Shown piece by piece: positions 47,320 to 60,200 of a DNA stretch of 64,000 bases. Origin of the DNA: Membranipora membranacea (Eukaryota > Bryozoa > Gymnolaemata > Cheilostomatida > Membraniporidae). The number at the start of each line of letters is the position of its first letter. Within the stretch, counting starts at the first letter, position 1. A model generated the notes under the pieces. That model made no database searches and had not been told where the DNA came from. It saw nothing but the letters and a program-made list of their open reading frames with translations. The stretch spans positions 18,166,001 through 18,230,000 of the forward strand of contig OU612065.1 in NCBI GenBank assembly GCA_914767715.1, written 5' to 3'. Both the position numbers and the translations under genes were made by a program.

Positions 47320-47986
47320 GCTTAGACTGTGATCTTTCTCTTGCTGCCTGTTGGTATGAATGCACTGAAGCAGCGGTTTACTGTCTTTTATGAGTGACCT
47401 AGCTAGCACTTTACAAGCACCTGTTTTATGCATGTGCTTGTTATGACATGTGACCTAAGCCACGCCCATATGGGAAATAATGGTGGTTGTCCTTGGAAAC
47501 GGAACAACTACAATGCTTTATGGGATTGAATTACATCCAACTAATAAGGCTTATTTTCAGTTCAGAGCACTGCAAGTGCATGTGTAGCTTAATATTACAC
47601 AACAGTGACAATACTTTTTTACATTCTTTCACTAAATAAGCCTGAATTGATTGTGGTTGGAAAAGTGAAGAGGGCAAGTTTAGCTTTTGGAAACCAAACA
47701 TAAGAAACTTGCTACACCTAACTGTGGACTGTAACTTGCTGACAAAGGTAAGGAAGTGAGTAAGTGATTCCAAAAAACTGCCACCCCAATTTGGTACTAT
47801 GTAAACTGTGAGCCTTGGTTTAAGGGCTTCTCATTCTTGATACCATTGTCCTTTAACATGTTGAAGACTTATTATCTAAGCTTTGGTCAATTTTCTCCAT
47901 TCAGACTTTTGTTTGGACAGATGCTGGATATGATGCATCCCATTTTCATGATTACAGACACTGCTCTACACTCATGATGACACCCT
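47320..47986. promoter_or_regulatory. Divergent (head-to-head) FABP/JHY promoter region
   Basis: 667 bp between the two start codons, so both promoters must be in or near it. Contains a GC/KLF-type box CCACGCCC (47459-47466) and an RFX-type X-box candidate (47486-47500). A non-coding JHY first exon probably ends at a donor AAAG|GTAAGG (47747/47748) and joins an acceptor ATTACAG at 47957. No TATA box is evident. Confidence 0.55.
47486..47500 (+). promoter_or_regulatory. Candidate RFX X-box
   Basis: GTTGTC-CTT-GGAAAC: two RFX-like half-sites in the X-box arrangement (consensus about GTTGCC, short spacer, GGYAAC), with a 3 bp spacer rather than the usual 2. It lies upstream of a gene resembling the cilium protein JHY, as expected for RFX targets. 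Confidence 0.35.
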
Positions 47987-48288
47987 ATGATAGTTAATGG
48001 TATGGATCAATCAGACACTGCTGAAAACATCAATAAAGTATACATCTCAGACTCACCAGTTAATGACGACAATATTGAGTACAACTATGTAAGCAGCGAT
48101 ATTGAAGACGACATCGAACATAGCCCGAGTGTCAAACAGCCACCTCTCACTGAGCCGATGGTGGCTGAAATGCCCCCTCAACCTGACACATCTGAAGCTG
48201 ATGAACTCGCTAAGGAGGCAGAGTATCAGCGTGAACTCCAGGAAAGACTTCAGAATACAACACTGGAAGACCAGCCGCCCGCAGCTGA
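47987..48288 (+). CDS. JHY: JHY-like exon 1 (coding part)
   Basis: MDQSDTAENINKVYISDSPV, then acidic sequence and AKEAEYQRELQERLQNTTLE, a probable short coiled coil. Donor GA|GTAAGT, phase 2. The exon itself probably begins at 47958. Confidence 0.75.
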
Positions 48289-51200
48289 GTAAGTGTTTGA
48301 TCCTGTGAATAATTACCCAGCCTGATCAGTCAATACTCTGCTCTGTTAGATTGAAAGCTAGATAACATATTCAAAAAAACTTTCAGCCTCATCCTGCCTC
48401 AAAGGATTCGACCCATATAGCAGAATGCCTGAGTGAAAACGCTGTTTAGTCGATGTATAATTTGTTGGTCATGTGGTTTCACATAGGATATTTTTAGCAT
48501 CACTAACATAACCTTGTATTCTCTTATTTTCATACAAAGTTTGGTGAAGCTAACCCAGTCCAGAGTGTTAAGTTGATGCATTATGGGTAATTTTTGTTAC
48601 TAATATTTGGTTGTGATTGTGCAGCGGTGGATATGCTGACGATAATTGGGAAGCTGAATCAAACAGCAGCGGTAGTAGCAGTCCGTTGAGCTCAAACTCG
48701 TCAAGCTCTAAGGGCGTAAAGAGAAAAACTCCTAAGTCTAAAAGTAGAAGCAGTAAGAGCCAACAGGGCTCTCAGTCTAATGGGTAAAGAACCTTAGTGA
48801 TAGGTCTAGCCATATTTTTTCTTTTGCACCGCTTTAGGACACTCATAGAATAGTTGTTACCAAATAAGTTACTGCAGATTATCAATTGCTTCTGATTTAT
48901 TTAGCTTTTATTTTCGTTTTGCTAGGTCCCCTGAGCAACAACAGGTTTCCTATGGACCAGGTACTAGTGAGCAGGACTTGCTAGAATGGAAAAACCCACC
49001 AACAAATCCTTTTGCTGCCGCCAACGGGCAAGACTCAAGTCGGTGTGTATCACATTTCACTCACAACTTCAAAACTCATTGCTAAGCGGCCAAGTGCTGC
49101 CTATGAGATAGAAATCCTAGTGGGTAGAGAAGTTCACAGACTTGACAAAAGGCCCAAAGATCTCATAGATTCTGGCCCTTGATCTTATGAGATGGTGAAT
49201 ATTTTCCTTTTTCTCAATATTTGTTAGCACTTGAATGGCCCAGCTTTCTAGGTGACATGATTGTATTGCAAAGAAAAGAGTATTGTTGCAGCAAATTCTG
49301 GGCATTGTGGAATTAAATGATTATTAAATAGGCGTGATTTGGTTCAGGTATTATTGATTTTGAACTACAGATTTTGATGATTGCCGCTTTGTTTGAGATC
49401 ATAATATTTAATTGAAATTGCAAAATATTAAATCACAAATTACTGTAGTCAGCGATTCATTCTAGGGACTGAGTATCGATTATTCACCCCTTTCTACAGC
49501 TAAACCCACTAATTGGGTATTTAGGTTCAATAATCATTACAATTTATCACAAACTAAATTTAACATGTTTGGTGGGTGTTAGACGATTCTGGACACAACC
49601 CAGCACAGTCTGAATAACTCCAATTACATCCTGCTACAACCTCCAACTGCTGCCGCTCACCACCCTTTTTTGGCTCGCTGCCATTTCAGAGTGAGCTCTG
49701 TGTATACCAATGAACTTTAGTTCATTGGTATATACCATATTAACGTCTGAATGACCTTGAACTCTTGTTTTTCTTTGGTAAAAGCAAGACCGTGTTACAG
49801 AAGGACAAAAACAACTCCTATTTATCTTGGTTTATGTTATTTTTTGTCAGGTATGAAGATGTAAACGCAGCGATGCATGAGGAGCAGATTGTGCCACAGA
49901 ACATGTCCTCTCCACAACAACAGTCACCAGCCAGACGTTACCCACAAAGTGTGAGTCCCAGTGTGCAACAATCACGTAACTCACCACAACGCCCGCTAAC
50001 TAACACTAACATTGCCTCGCCACAAAAATCCACTCCAGATTATCATCAGCAACAGAGTGAGAACATCAATCTACAGCCTCAAACAGTTGTTCAACAACCA
50101 GATAACAATCAGCTTCAATATAACCAATACACTTACCCAAACGCTCCTGCTGCTATTACACAGCCTAACCACAACCAAACATACCAACAACCACAACCTA
50201 CTGAATCAACTGTGTATCAACAGCCACAGTATAATGCTAACATTGTGTACAACAATGATCCTAAATACGCTCAGGCCGCACAACAGTATTCTGAACAAAT
50301 CCAACAGTTTGGATTCCAAAACCCACCAGGTGTTATTGAGAGAGACCCTTACTTGTTGCAGCAGGAACAGGCTGAGCTGGAACGGATACAATATCAACAA
50401 CTTCAGCAACAGCAACTTCAACAACAACAGCTGTTTGCCCAGCAACAACTGTTGCAACAACAACAGTTACGTGAGCAACAATTCTATGAACAGCAACAGC
50501 AGATGGGTATTGGAGGCTTGCAGAGAAATGCTCCTGTTATGTACATGGGAAATGCACCCACAAATAATGAATATTATGCTACAACACCAAGAGATGCTTA
50601 CCATCCATACAATTCTATCCCTGGCTTCGAACAATTCGAGGTAAGGCCATTAAAGATATCGAAAATATGTCAACAAACTTGAAGGTTTTAATTTTATTCA
50701 TTAGTTTTTTGGCAGCAACCATGACATTTCAAACTGTATATTACGTAAAATACATCATGTGTGGCAGCAAACTGTGAATGAGCAATAAGAATTAATACGG
50801 CGTTAATTTAATCCTTGAAAGTCTGGCAGTTGTTTCTTGAAGCAGCAGAATATTTGACAGGGTGACAAGGCCTTGTTTTCATGTGACCACACTGATGATA
50901 AATCAATAGTATAGAATATTTTCCTTTCAATTGGGCAGGTTTCACTGGTTCAATGGCAGGCAGCACATAAATAACCTCTTTCAAATGAACCGGAATCATT
51001 GGCTAATCATTGACAAGTATGGTTGATTTGGCTCCTTGTTAGCTAAACGGTCAAAGGAGGGTGGGGGTGTGCCGGGGTGTGGAAGGCCCAGGGGAGGGTG
51101 ACTTCAAGAGTCGAAAAGTCATAATTTATACCTGGAGGACTGAAATTAACCTCGAAGCTCCAAATCAATTTTTCTATCCGTCCATCACAGTGGATAATGC

Positions 51201-54200
51201 TTACATTCTTGTACAAGAGCCTTTATATTTATCACTTGTTTCTATTACAGAGTGATTCACTCAGCATTTCTAGTCAAGACGAACTCATGAAGAAGAACGC
51301 CAGGCAAGTCGCCCCCAAGCCTTCCCATCCACAGAAGAACTTTCTGGAGAAGAACATACACCATGCTGATGGGCAGCATTCTGCTAAGCCTGGGTACAGT
51401 CAACGCCTTCAACAGAAGAGGATCGAACAGGTGAACGTTTGATGAACTTACTAACTTAATTAAATCTCTAAGATGAGTCCAGACAATGAATGAGAGGGAG
51501 TTTTTTGGTCCAGAGATTTCGAATCAAATTTTTTTGTTGATGGAAGAAAAAGATTTTTAAAGTTGTTTAGATCTTGAAAGAGAAATTTATGTATAGCCAT
51601 GACCTATCGCTGAACTTTTCTATGTATTTCTTTGAAATGAGTGGAAATGATAAAACAGCAGGTGTCCAGGGTTGGGGCTATTTTGATCAGGAATTGAAGT
51701 TTTATAAAACAAAGTGAAATCCAGCTGCTCAAGCGATGGGAATAAACTGTCTCTTTGACTGACATCGATAAGATTTAGAGACTCCCCCTTGAGAATTACA
51801 CCTCGATATGTCAGCAAACTATGTCTGGCAAGCCATGAGACCCATAGTTGTCAACACTTGGCCACTCTGGTTTTCATGGAAATGCGGCAATTGAGGTCAA
51901 TTATGTGTCAATTTTTTCAGGTTGCTGAGAACTGTTATTAAACTACAGGTCACCTCATCCTCAAATTTGAACCTAGACAGTTTTGCAAACGATGGTCTTC
52001 ACTTATGGGTTTTTTTATTCGTAAAAGCTCAAACATCATTGGCATGAGACAAACTGCCATTTTTTTGCAATTTTTCATTGTTTTATTCATATTCAATAGG
52101 AGCAAATGAAAGATTGGGCTCCTGGTATGGTGCTGCCGAGGAAGAAAGCTGCATCGGCTGATGACATCATCAGGGGAAATGAGAGAGAGGAAGCTATGAC
52201 AGCAGAGGATGCATGGAGTAAGCGATCGCGAAGTCTCGCTAACGCCAAACAATCAAAAGTAACAGGTTTGTACCAAAAGTGATCGGAGGTGATCATAATC
52301 ATTGTACTCATAATAATAATCACAGTGTAAGGATACATATCATTACTCTGTGATATCATGGAGCTAAATATACAAAAATACTAAGTTGGCGTGTCCCAAT
52401 ATGCCTCGTTTATCATCATGACGGGTGGCTTGCTGAGTCTGTTGTTTCATTTCCTTGGCAAAACAGAAGTAAATCATCAGAAATGCGCCATTCAAGTCAT
52501 ATTGTCAAAACAAAGAATTTGGTCACTACCACCCACAAATTTAGCATCTTCCGATGAAAATGGACAAAATATTATTGGAAGGGACCAATATCATAACAAA
52601 CAACCTACCCCCTAACATCTATAGTGCGTACTGAAACAAACTCTCACCTAAATTATATAGTCCTGACCAGAGAATTCCATATAATTTGCGGATTTAAACA
52701 CTCCGACTATTGAGATGTTAATTATAATTCAAGCTATTTTTTTGCTAAAAAAATAGGTGATTGATTCGAACTCGGGAAATGCATCCTACGCCCTTTTTAT
52801 TTATCCGCTTTCCGATCCATTGTCTATAATTTGTCGATACCAAACACATACTATACAGCTTCTTCTAGTTAATGAATCAAATCCTTCAAGAGAAATTCCC
52901 TAGTATCTGGAGCAATATTGGTTTCTCATTCTGTTGAGCACAAAATAATCAATGCCGATACAAAAGAGGGAGCTCTGGTTTGGTTTCTTGTGGAGTTACG
53001 CAAAGCACTGCTTTTGTATACTACTATAACAATAGTTATACAAGGCAGCAATGGCAGCGTATTGTGTCACTTTTGTCATTTGACTTTTGTGTTTGTCCAT
53101 CACTGGGTTTCTTTCACACGAAAACAATCGTAATACGCTCCGTCCACGTGCTGTGTACCGTATGTATAATGTGTATAAATACTGTTTTGTGTGTCCTTGA
53201 TCTGTTGCGTTGATCGTGTTTACTTATCAGAATTTGATTAGCAACGCAAGATTGGGCAATTTTTGTTCTTGTACTCTCTAATGTTATTTTTATAGCTGCT
53301 AAAGGTAAGAAGAGTTACGCCAAACAGGGCTTGTTGAAAAGATATCCAAGTGACAATAGTCTAACAAAGAAAACAAACCGTGTACCCGTACCACCAATTA
53401 GCCAACCTAAAGAACAGAAAGGTTACCTCACAAGCTATCAGCAGGCCGCTCATGGGTGGTCTGATAATGACTTAACACTGAATGGGCAGATAAGCCCTAC
53501 TGGTGCGTCTCCGAGTGGGCTCTATAATAAACAGATACACCCTAACCAATTCAACCAATCACATCCTCCTGTAGCAGCCTATCAGTCTCATATCCCTCAT
53601 CATCCACCAGTCTACTCTGGTGGGGGCTCTCCCTTGCACGCCCCTCTACAGTCACCCGTATATGGTGGTGGGATCAATGGTTATGGCCCACAATACCAGG
53701 GGTATGATATGCAGTATGCGCCCCAGGCCCCGAACTCTGGTGGATACCATCATCATCAGCGGATGGATCAACCTCACGTCCCAATGGAGAGTCCTGTTCA
53801 ACAACGACAAGGCTATCCTAACCATTACCAGGCTTCCTACGGTCCTCCACCAGGTCAGCACTATCAACAAGTCGGTGTACCGCAACAGCAGCCGGCCTAT
53901 GACTACAGCGGCTACTTAAACAACTACAGACCTGTGGACCAGGTCAGCGTTGAGGTGAGTCAAGCCCAAGTGTCAACTCATATAGTATCCCACAATGCAA
54001 TTGTTTCAAATATTTGAACAGTATCATGGGGATATTCAGCGGAAATCTCTGACCGATTTAATCAAAATGAGTAGACAGATTCTGCTATTTGCATGATGGT
54101 AAATATCCCATTGGTAATTTGATGGTTATGTTTATTTGCACACCTTATATCACTAAGCGATGATACCTGTGTTTAGAATGGCAAAACTGATCAACAGATT

Positions 54201-57200
54201 AAATATAAGATGGGATAAAGTTAGGGTTTTTAAATTAAACAGCTTCATCATACCCGAGAACAGATTCTGATTGGCTTGTATACAGAATGGAACAGGTTAC
54301 TTCTTCTTTACGAAATTTTCTAACACCCTAAGCTCAGTTGTTTAACCAGCTGGAAGTACAATCAACCTGTAACACTACTGCAGCTGTACTGAGTAATATG
54401 ATCCCTGAGTTTCGTGTCATTACATTCAAAGAAATGAGAAGTTCATCAATACTAGCCGTCTTTATCATAAACTATAACTGGTTGAATTATTTAATATTAT
54501 CATAATACTAAAATTAATTATAGAAATGGGAATAACTGAAATATTAAGAGAAGATGAATAAATGGAAAATCAATTTTAGGAGGAAAATATCCGGATATTG
54601 TACCATCTCCGCCCTGTCACGCGGATACTTTTTTGGTTGGTAGTAGGTTTGTAGTAGCCGCGTGACAGGGCTAGTACCATCTCTTCCGCTTCCAGAAAGC
54701 TGTTATGAAAACTATTTTTGTCAGCGTGTTTTACGCATTTATTTTACACCTGAGTCATATACAGCCTTTGTCCTTCCCTTCAAAGGTCACAATTTCTTAT
54801 TAAATTCTCAGAATTATTATTTTTTCCTCCTCCTTTTCTCTGGTAAGATGTCGGCTTATGCATGTCAGAAATCACTGTACAGCGGGAAATAGATGGAAAA
54901 CAGATGGAAGATGCAATCTACCAAAAATTAAAAATAAGCAGCACTGCAGAAGTTGGCTAAATTTACTTCTTTTTTTCATTTAAATCGTTTTAATCATTTA
55001 GAGGCAGCGTAATCAGACAAAACGCCATTCAAACAGCAACCCAGTTTTCAATAATGAGGAAAGTCAAAGACTTAATAATAATATAAATTATTATTATATT
55101 TACCAATAAATATTAGGTTCACGAGGAAAATTAAGACAGTTGGACTCTAATACCTGCAGGTTTTTCACTCGTATCATGTCTGGACGCTTTCGGCTAACAG
55201 TACACAAACCTAAATCTCATAATCAGTGACTGTTAAGAAGTCAAAGGAAACTCTTCTAGACTTTTGAGCAATACTGTTGAAATAATGCAGTTAAACCCCC
55301 AAAAGACAATGCTGCGCTGGAAACTTGAATGTCAATATTTACCAAAGCTGTCTGGGGACTTATTGGTCAATAACAAACTTATTAGCTCTGTTAGCTCGCT
55401 GGGGAATATGCAAGGCTCTGCAAAATGCTGAGAGTTGAATGACAGTAAAACATTGTTATTTGAAAACAAAACAAAAATTACAAAACGAAAAGGGAAACTT
55501 ATCGGGCATAGTTAAGTATTCAAGTCCAGTGAATTGTATTTATTTATCTCGGTTCACACTGGACAATGATTTGAAGATCAAGTAGAGACTTTGGCTCTTA
55601 AAAAAATGCAATTGGACGTGCAGATGTAGAAGGGCTCTGTATAATTTTCCTTAAATTTTTATCTGTATCTTATCTGTTCCGTCTGTGAATAACAATAGAG
55701 AATAGGCCTGATAATGGAAATTGATTTAAATCCTAATGATAAAAAAAACTTAGATAAACTTCTGCGCACCCAAGCTGAGAGGGATAGCAGTTAAAGTTAG
55801 TTTTTTTTATATTGGTATATATAGGTTGAATGGAAAAGATAATTTGATATCTGTATGGTACCAGAAACAGCCTTTGGCTATGTCAAAGGTTTAGGACTAT
55901 AAATATCATATACACCTAATCGTATTTTACACCTGATATGACGAGTAAAAGATGCTCTTTTTACTAAATTATCGAAATTAACAGATGATCAGGTATGATA
56001 ATTTGCGCATTTAGTAAAATGACTGTCTTTGTCACGTCATAATAGGTGTAAAATGGGGCTTTTTCATGTAACAGAGGACGTAATCTTAGAACAGTGACCT
56101 TTCCTCAACGTCATTTGGTCGACAAAGGCATAGCTATTTTACCTCTGTGCAGTTAACACATAATTTGTGATGCCAACAACTTCACAAATTTAAATAATTT
56201 CTGACATTTTCATTGTTCTTATGTAAAATTACCAAGTGCATAGGGGGTGGAATTGGTAAATTTCTATCACCATGTTATAGCACATTAAAGTGTAAATACA
56301 TTGATGCCTAGTACAAACATTGCTTGAGCCCAAAACCTTGCCCCTGCTCAAGGTTTGCCAAACCTGGCAGGAAGAGCCATCATCTGAGTTTTTGAGAGTA
56401 GTTGTGGGGCGCTAAGAGTGTTTTAATAAATTAATTTTTACATTGCCTGATAAAATTACGGTATGGCCAAGCTGACCAGAGACCAGCAATTATGCACTTC
56501 TAGATCCACAGATTATGATAGTAAGATAGAGAGTGCCAGTCATGCTAAATTAGCATCAGTGAAGTAGAATGTCTATTGATTTTTTCCTCCCTGATGTTGC
56601 CCTTCTGTTATTTACAGTCTTCAAATCAGGCTCATCTTCAAATCCCTATAGAGTAGGATTGTAAGTCTGAAGCTAATTCAAGCTGAATCACAATCAATAC
56701 ATCGCAAATAGAATAAGTGAAGATACAGCGGTTTGATCTTAGTTAGATGTGCAGTTGTTGACAGTTGATGACCTAGATTACTTTATTATTCCTCAAGCTA
56801 ACCTTACCGATGCAGATAGACTGATTTGTTGTCTGCATCAGGTCTGTGCCCTCACTTTCTACGCAAACAGAACCCACCTAAATTCAAGATGCTAAAAAAT
56901 GTACATTTTCTTGTCAGTATCATTTTGTTGTTGCAGGAGAGCAAACCTTACGAAGGAAGTCCCTATTCATCACCTCATCCGCCATATTCAGGAGGCAACA
57001 GCACCGGATATAAAGCTACAGAAAATACCTCGGCTCCAAAGAAGCCGTTAAATCCATATGCCACAGTTCCACCCATCCACCATGCTAAGCCGAATCCCAA
57101 GCCTCAAGGTGGCGGCAGCTATGTTGTAGCATATCAGGTATGTAAAGTGGGCAGCATCCGTAAAAAACGGTTGGTATAAATTAAATTTGGGCTGCGGAAT

Positions 57201-60200
57201 GAATGAGGAGCTGTTTGACCTTGAAATGCTCAATCTTGAGCAACCAAGAAAGAGCAAAAATCGGTCATTCCGCCTCTGTTGAACCTAACAAATTGTTATC
57301 TCCAGAATCTAATAGATAGATAAGACTGATTGCCTATTGTGGTGGTTGAATGAGCAGATGGTTTCTTCTTTGAAACCAGAATTTTGATCAGTAAAAGGCT
57401 GCCACAAACAGCATGTGGCTGACATTAATCAGCAAGTGTTCTTAGCCATATTTGCACAATAATTTTTATCACAAGGCACCGAGCCATCTACTCATCCATT
57501 GGTCAGTGACTGCATTCTCCTCCGGACCAGCCTAAAGATGTGCAAGATTAGAATGTGACCTGCAGACAATTGCCGAGTCACAAATTAATGGAAAGATAAC
57601 CCATTGAACATTGTCCTATCTTTGTGACATGACATTAAACTAGTGGCCCCTAAGGATATCTCCTTTTTTTGTACTTTCACAGAAAGATAAGGAGAAAGCT
57701 GAAAAGCTGGCCAAACCACCCACATACAAAGTTTACACCATGAAGGATTATAAGAAATTGAAATTAGAATACAAGCTAGGAGGACTAGGACCATCTCAGG
57801 ATCCACAGCTTGTGAAGGAAAAGGTCAGTATTATTTTTGGTGATACTTTTTATTGGCATCCAATCGAAATGTTGTATTGACTCTTAATTTTGATTCTGTT
57901 GTATTTGTCATAAATCAAAGAGTTTGGACTGTCAAGATGAGTACTTCAACCACATAAATAGTTGTTGGTGAAAGCAGAGATTTGGGACTCCCTGGTAAAA
58001 GCTGGACACAACACATTGATCCTAATAATATGAGTGTTGTCCTTCCAGTCAACAGGTGTAGACAATTACTCATATCCGAGCAGAACTTTGTTTTTGCAAT
58101 ATTCTATTCAAAGGTTTTGTTGTACAATTTAATTGTAAACATCTGATAACTGTCCATTAGAAAATAATATCATCGCAATTTTCAGAATGACACAAGGCTG
58201 AAACAGCTTCAATATGCCAAGGAAGCTATGGATAAACAGAAGTCTGATCCAAATCCGTCGCCTAGAAAGATGGATGTAAAAATTGAGGAGGAACCTCCGA
58301 AAATCCACGAAATAAGCAGCAGACAACTGGTAAGTGCATGTAGAAAATATCATATTTTATAACATTACATATTTTATATAACATAATTTTATTTTAGTTA
58401 TAAAGTATTGTGAAACATGATTTTCCATTATTTACCATTCCATTACGTAGCAGTGTGAAGCCAACCAAATGTGGCATGTCCTATCTAAAAGGTCCATAAC
58501 GCGGCATGCTCTATTGTGAGTTATAAGCCTATGAAGATTACTATGTTAAAATATCATTACTAATATCAATTTCTAGTTTCCAAGTTTTCTGACCAATCAA
58601 AGCCTTCTGAATCTGAATATCTGGGTTTCATTGGCCAATTCACATTGCTAACTACTTATTTGACCTACAAAGTGGTAACCAAGCAAACAGGAAGTACACA
58701 AAATGGCGGATTCAGGGAAGATTGTAGATTTTGAGTCACTATTAGATGAAGTTACTGGGGAATATTTTGATCTGACTGAAAGAGCTGATGATAGTGATAA
58801 TGAAGACAGTGACTGGACATCAGCTTGTGCTAATGACAGGAACATTGAGTTAGATTTCAGTGATGAGGAGGGTTGTGAAAGTAGTAGTGACTTTGAGAAA
58901 CAAACACACAGCATGATGGTGACTTGGCCCAACAAGTTGATATTGTTGCTGCTGATACCCATGGTGGAGCTGCTGGGGATAATCAGGGTCAGACAGTTAC
59001 CTATCCAATCCAGCCAGCTGCAGGCATTTTTGAGGATGGGCTCACAAAAGGACAGAGCATGCTGAGGAAATTCGTGTCCATGCAAGAAGAATTGTATCAG
59101 CCAGTTTGATTCAGAAGCAATGCTCAACCAACTGGTATACTATGAATCCCTCACTCCAGCAGAGAAAGACATGGTTGTACTGGGAAAGATATCTGTAGGG
59201 ATACATACGAGTGCCGCCCTAGGTAAAGAGACAAAGCACAAGGAGACTGAGATAGTGCCTGAAGGGTTAGGAAGAGCTTGTTAGCCACATAGCAGGGTAG
59301 GTCGAGGCGCAGATTGCTAGTAGAGGCGTGGCTTGCTGCTCTTGTTTTATTGGCTACTTATTGTATACAAACATTGTGAAAGCACATGGTTTTATCAGAA
59401 TTGTGTATATTATGATGTCTTATACTTACAAACACTCTTTATATGCTTATGATATATGTCTATGTAATAGCACATATAAATTCTGATATTGCCATTGACA
59501 TGTGCTCAGTTCTGTAGAAACATCCTATATTTTGCAACATGTGTACTACTAAAACATTTCCAACATTCCAGCTAGTGTGAGACTTTATTTCAGAAGAGCA
59601 GGAAAGTTGCTTATGATGTATGTCTATGTAATGGCACATATAAATTCTGACAACTTGTCTGCTGTTCTTTGTAGGTATTGTGGCAAAGCTTAGAATAATG
59701 TGTCAACGCCTCTTAGAAACCTCAGGAGGGTACGGATTTTTCTCATTCTGACTTACAAAACCCTGTGACGCCTAAAGCTGGAATATGCATGTTGTGCTTG
59801 GTCTCCTCTCACTAGATGAATCATCCTTAGAAGGTCTATTAATTGGAAAGCCTTGACTACTCTTCAACATGAACACAACAATGATATGTTTGTTTTTGTA
59901 CCATCAGCAGCTTTACATAGATCCTGCTCGCAGGTGTTTTCTCTAGGCCTACAGGAAGAAGAAATAATGTATTAAAAACTTATATAACATATATTTTCTG
60001 ACCTTGTAGCTTTCAGATCTGTAGCTAGTTTCACTCGCTGATGTTTATTAGACTTATCCTGGGTGAGCTGCAATTGTCAAATGCAGATAAAAAAGCCATG
60101 TTCGCGAAAATTTACAGTAAGACGAGATATTGGTAATAAAAAGTTGACCGAAACAAAGATAATGTAACTGGGTTTCTCACAACATACACACATGTGTACA

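Larger units (their letters stand above)
53955..56936. other. JHY-like intron 7
   Basis: 2.98 kb. Contains a 64 bp hairpin flanked by 10 bp direct repeats (54600-54683) and a ~130 bp fold-back (55924-56054), listed separately. No coding signal. Confidence 0.6.

Noticed and set aside
50012-50644. 210-codon second frame in the JHY Gln-rich exon
   Set aside because: Shadow of CAA/CAG-rich coding sequence, rich in Asn/Ser/Leu from the shifted frame.
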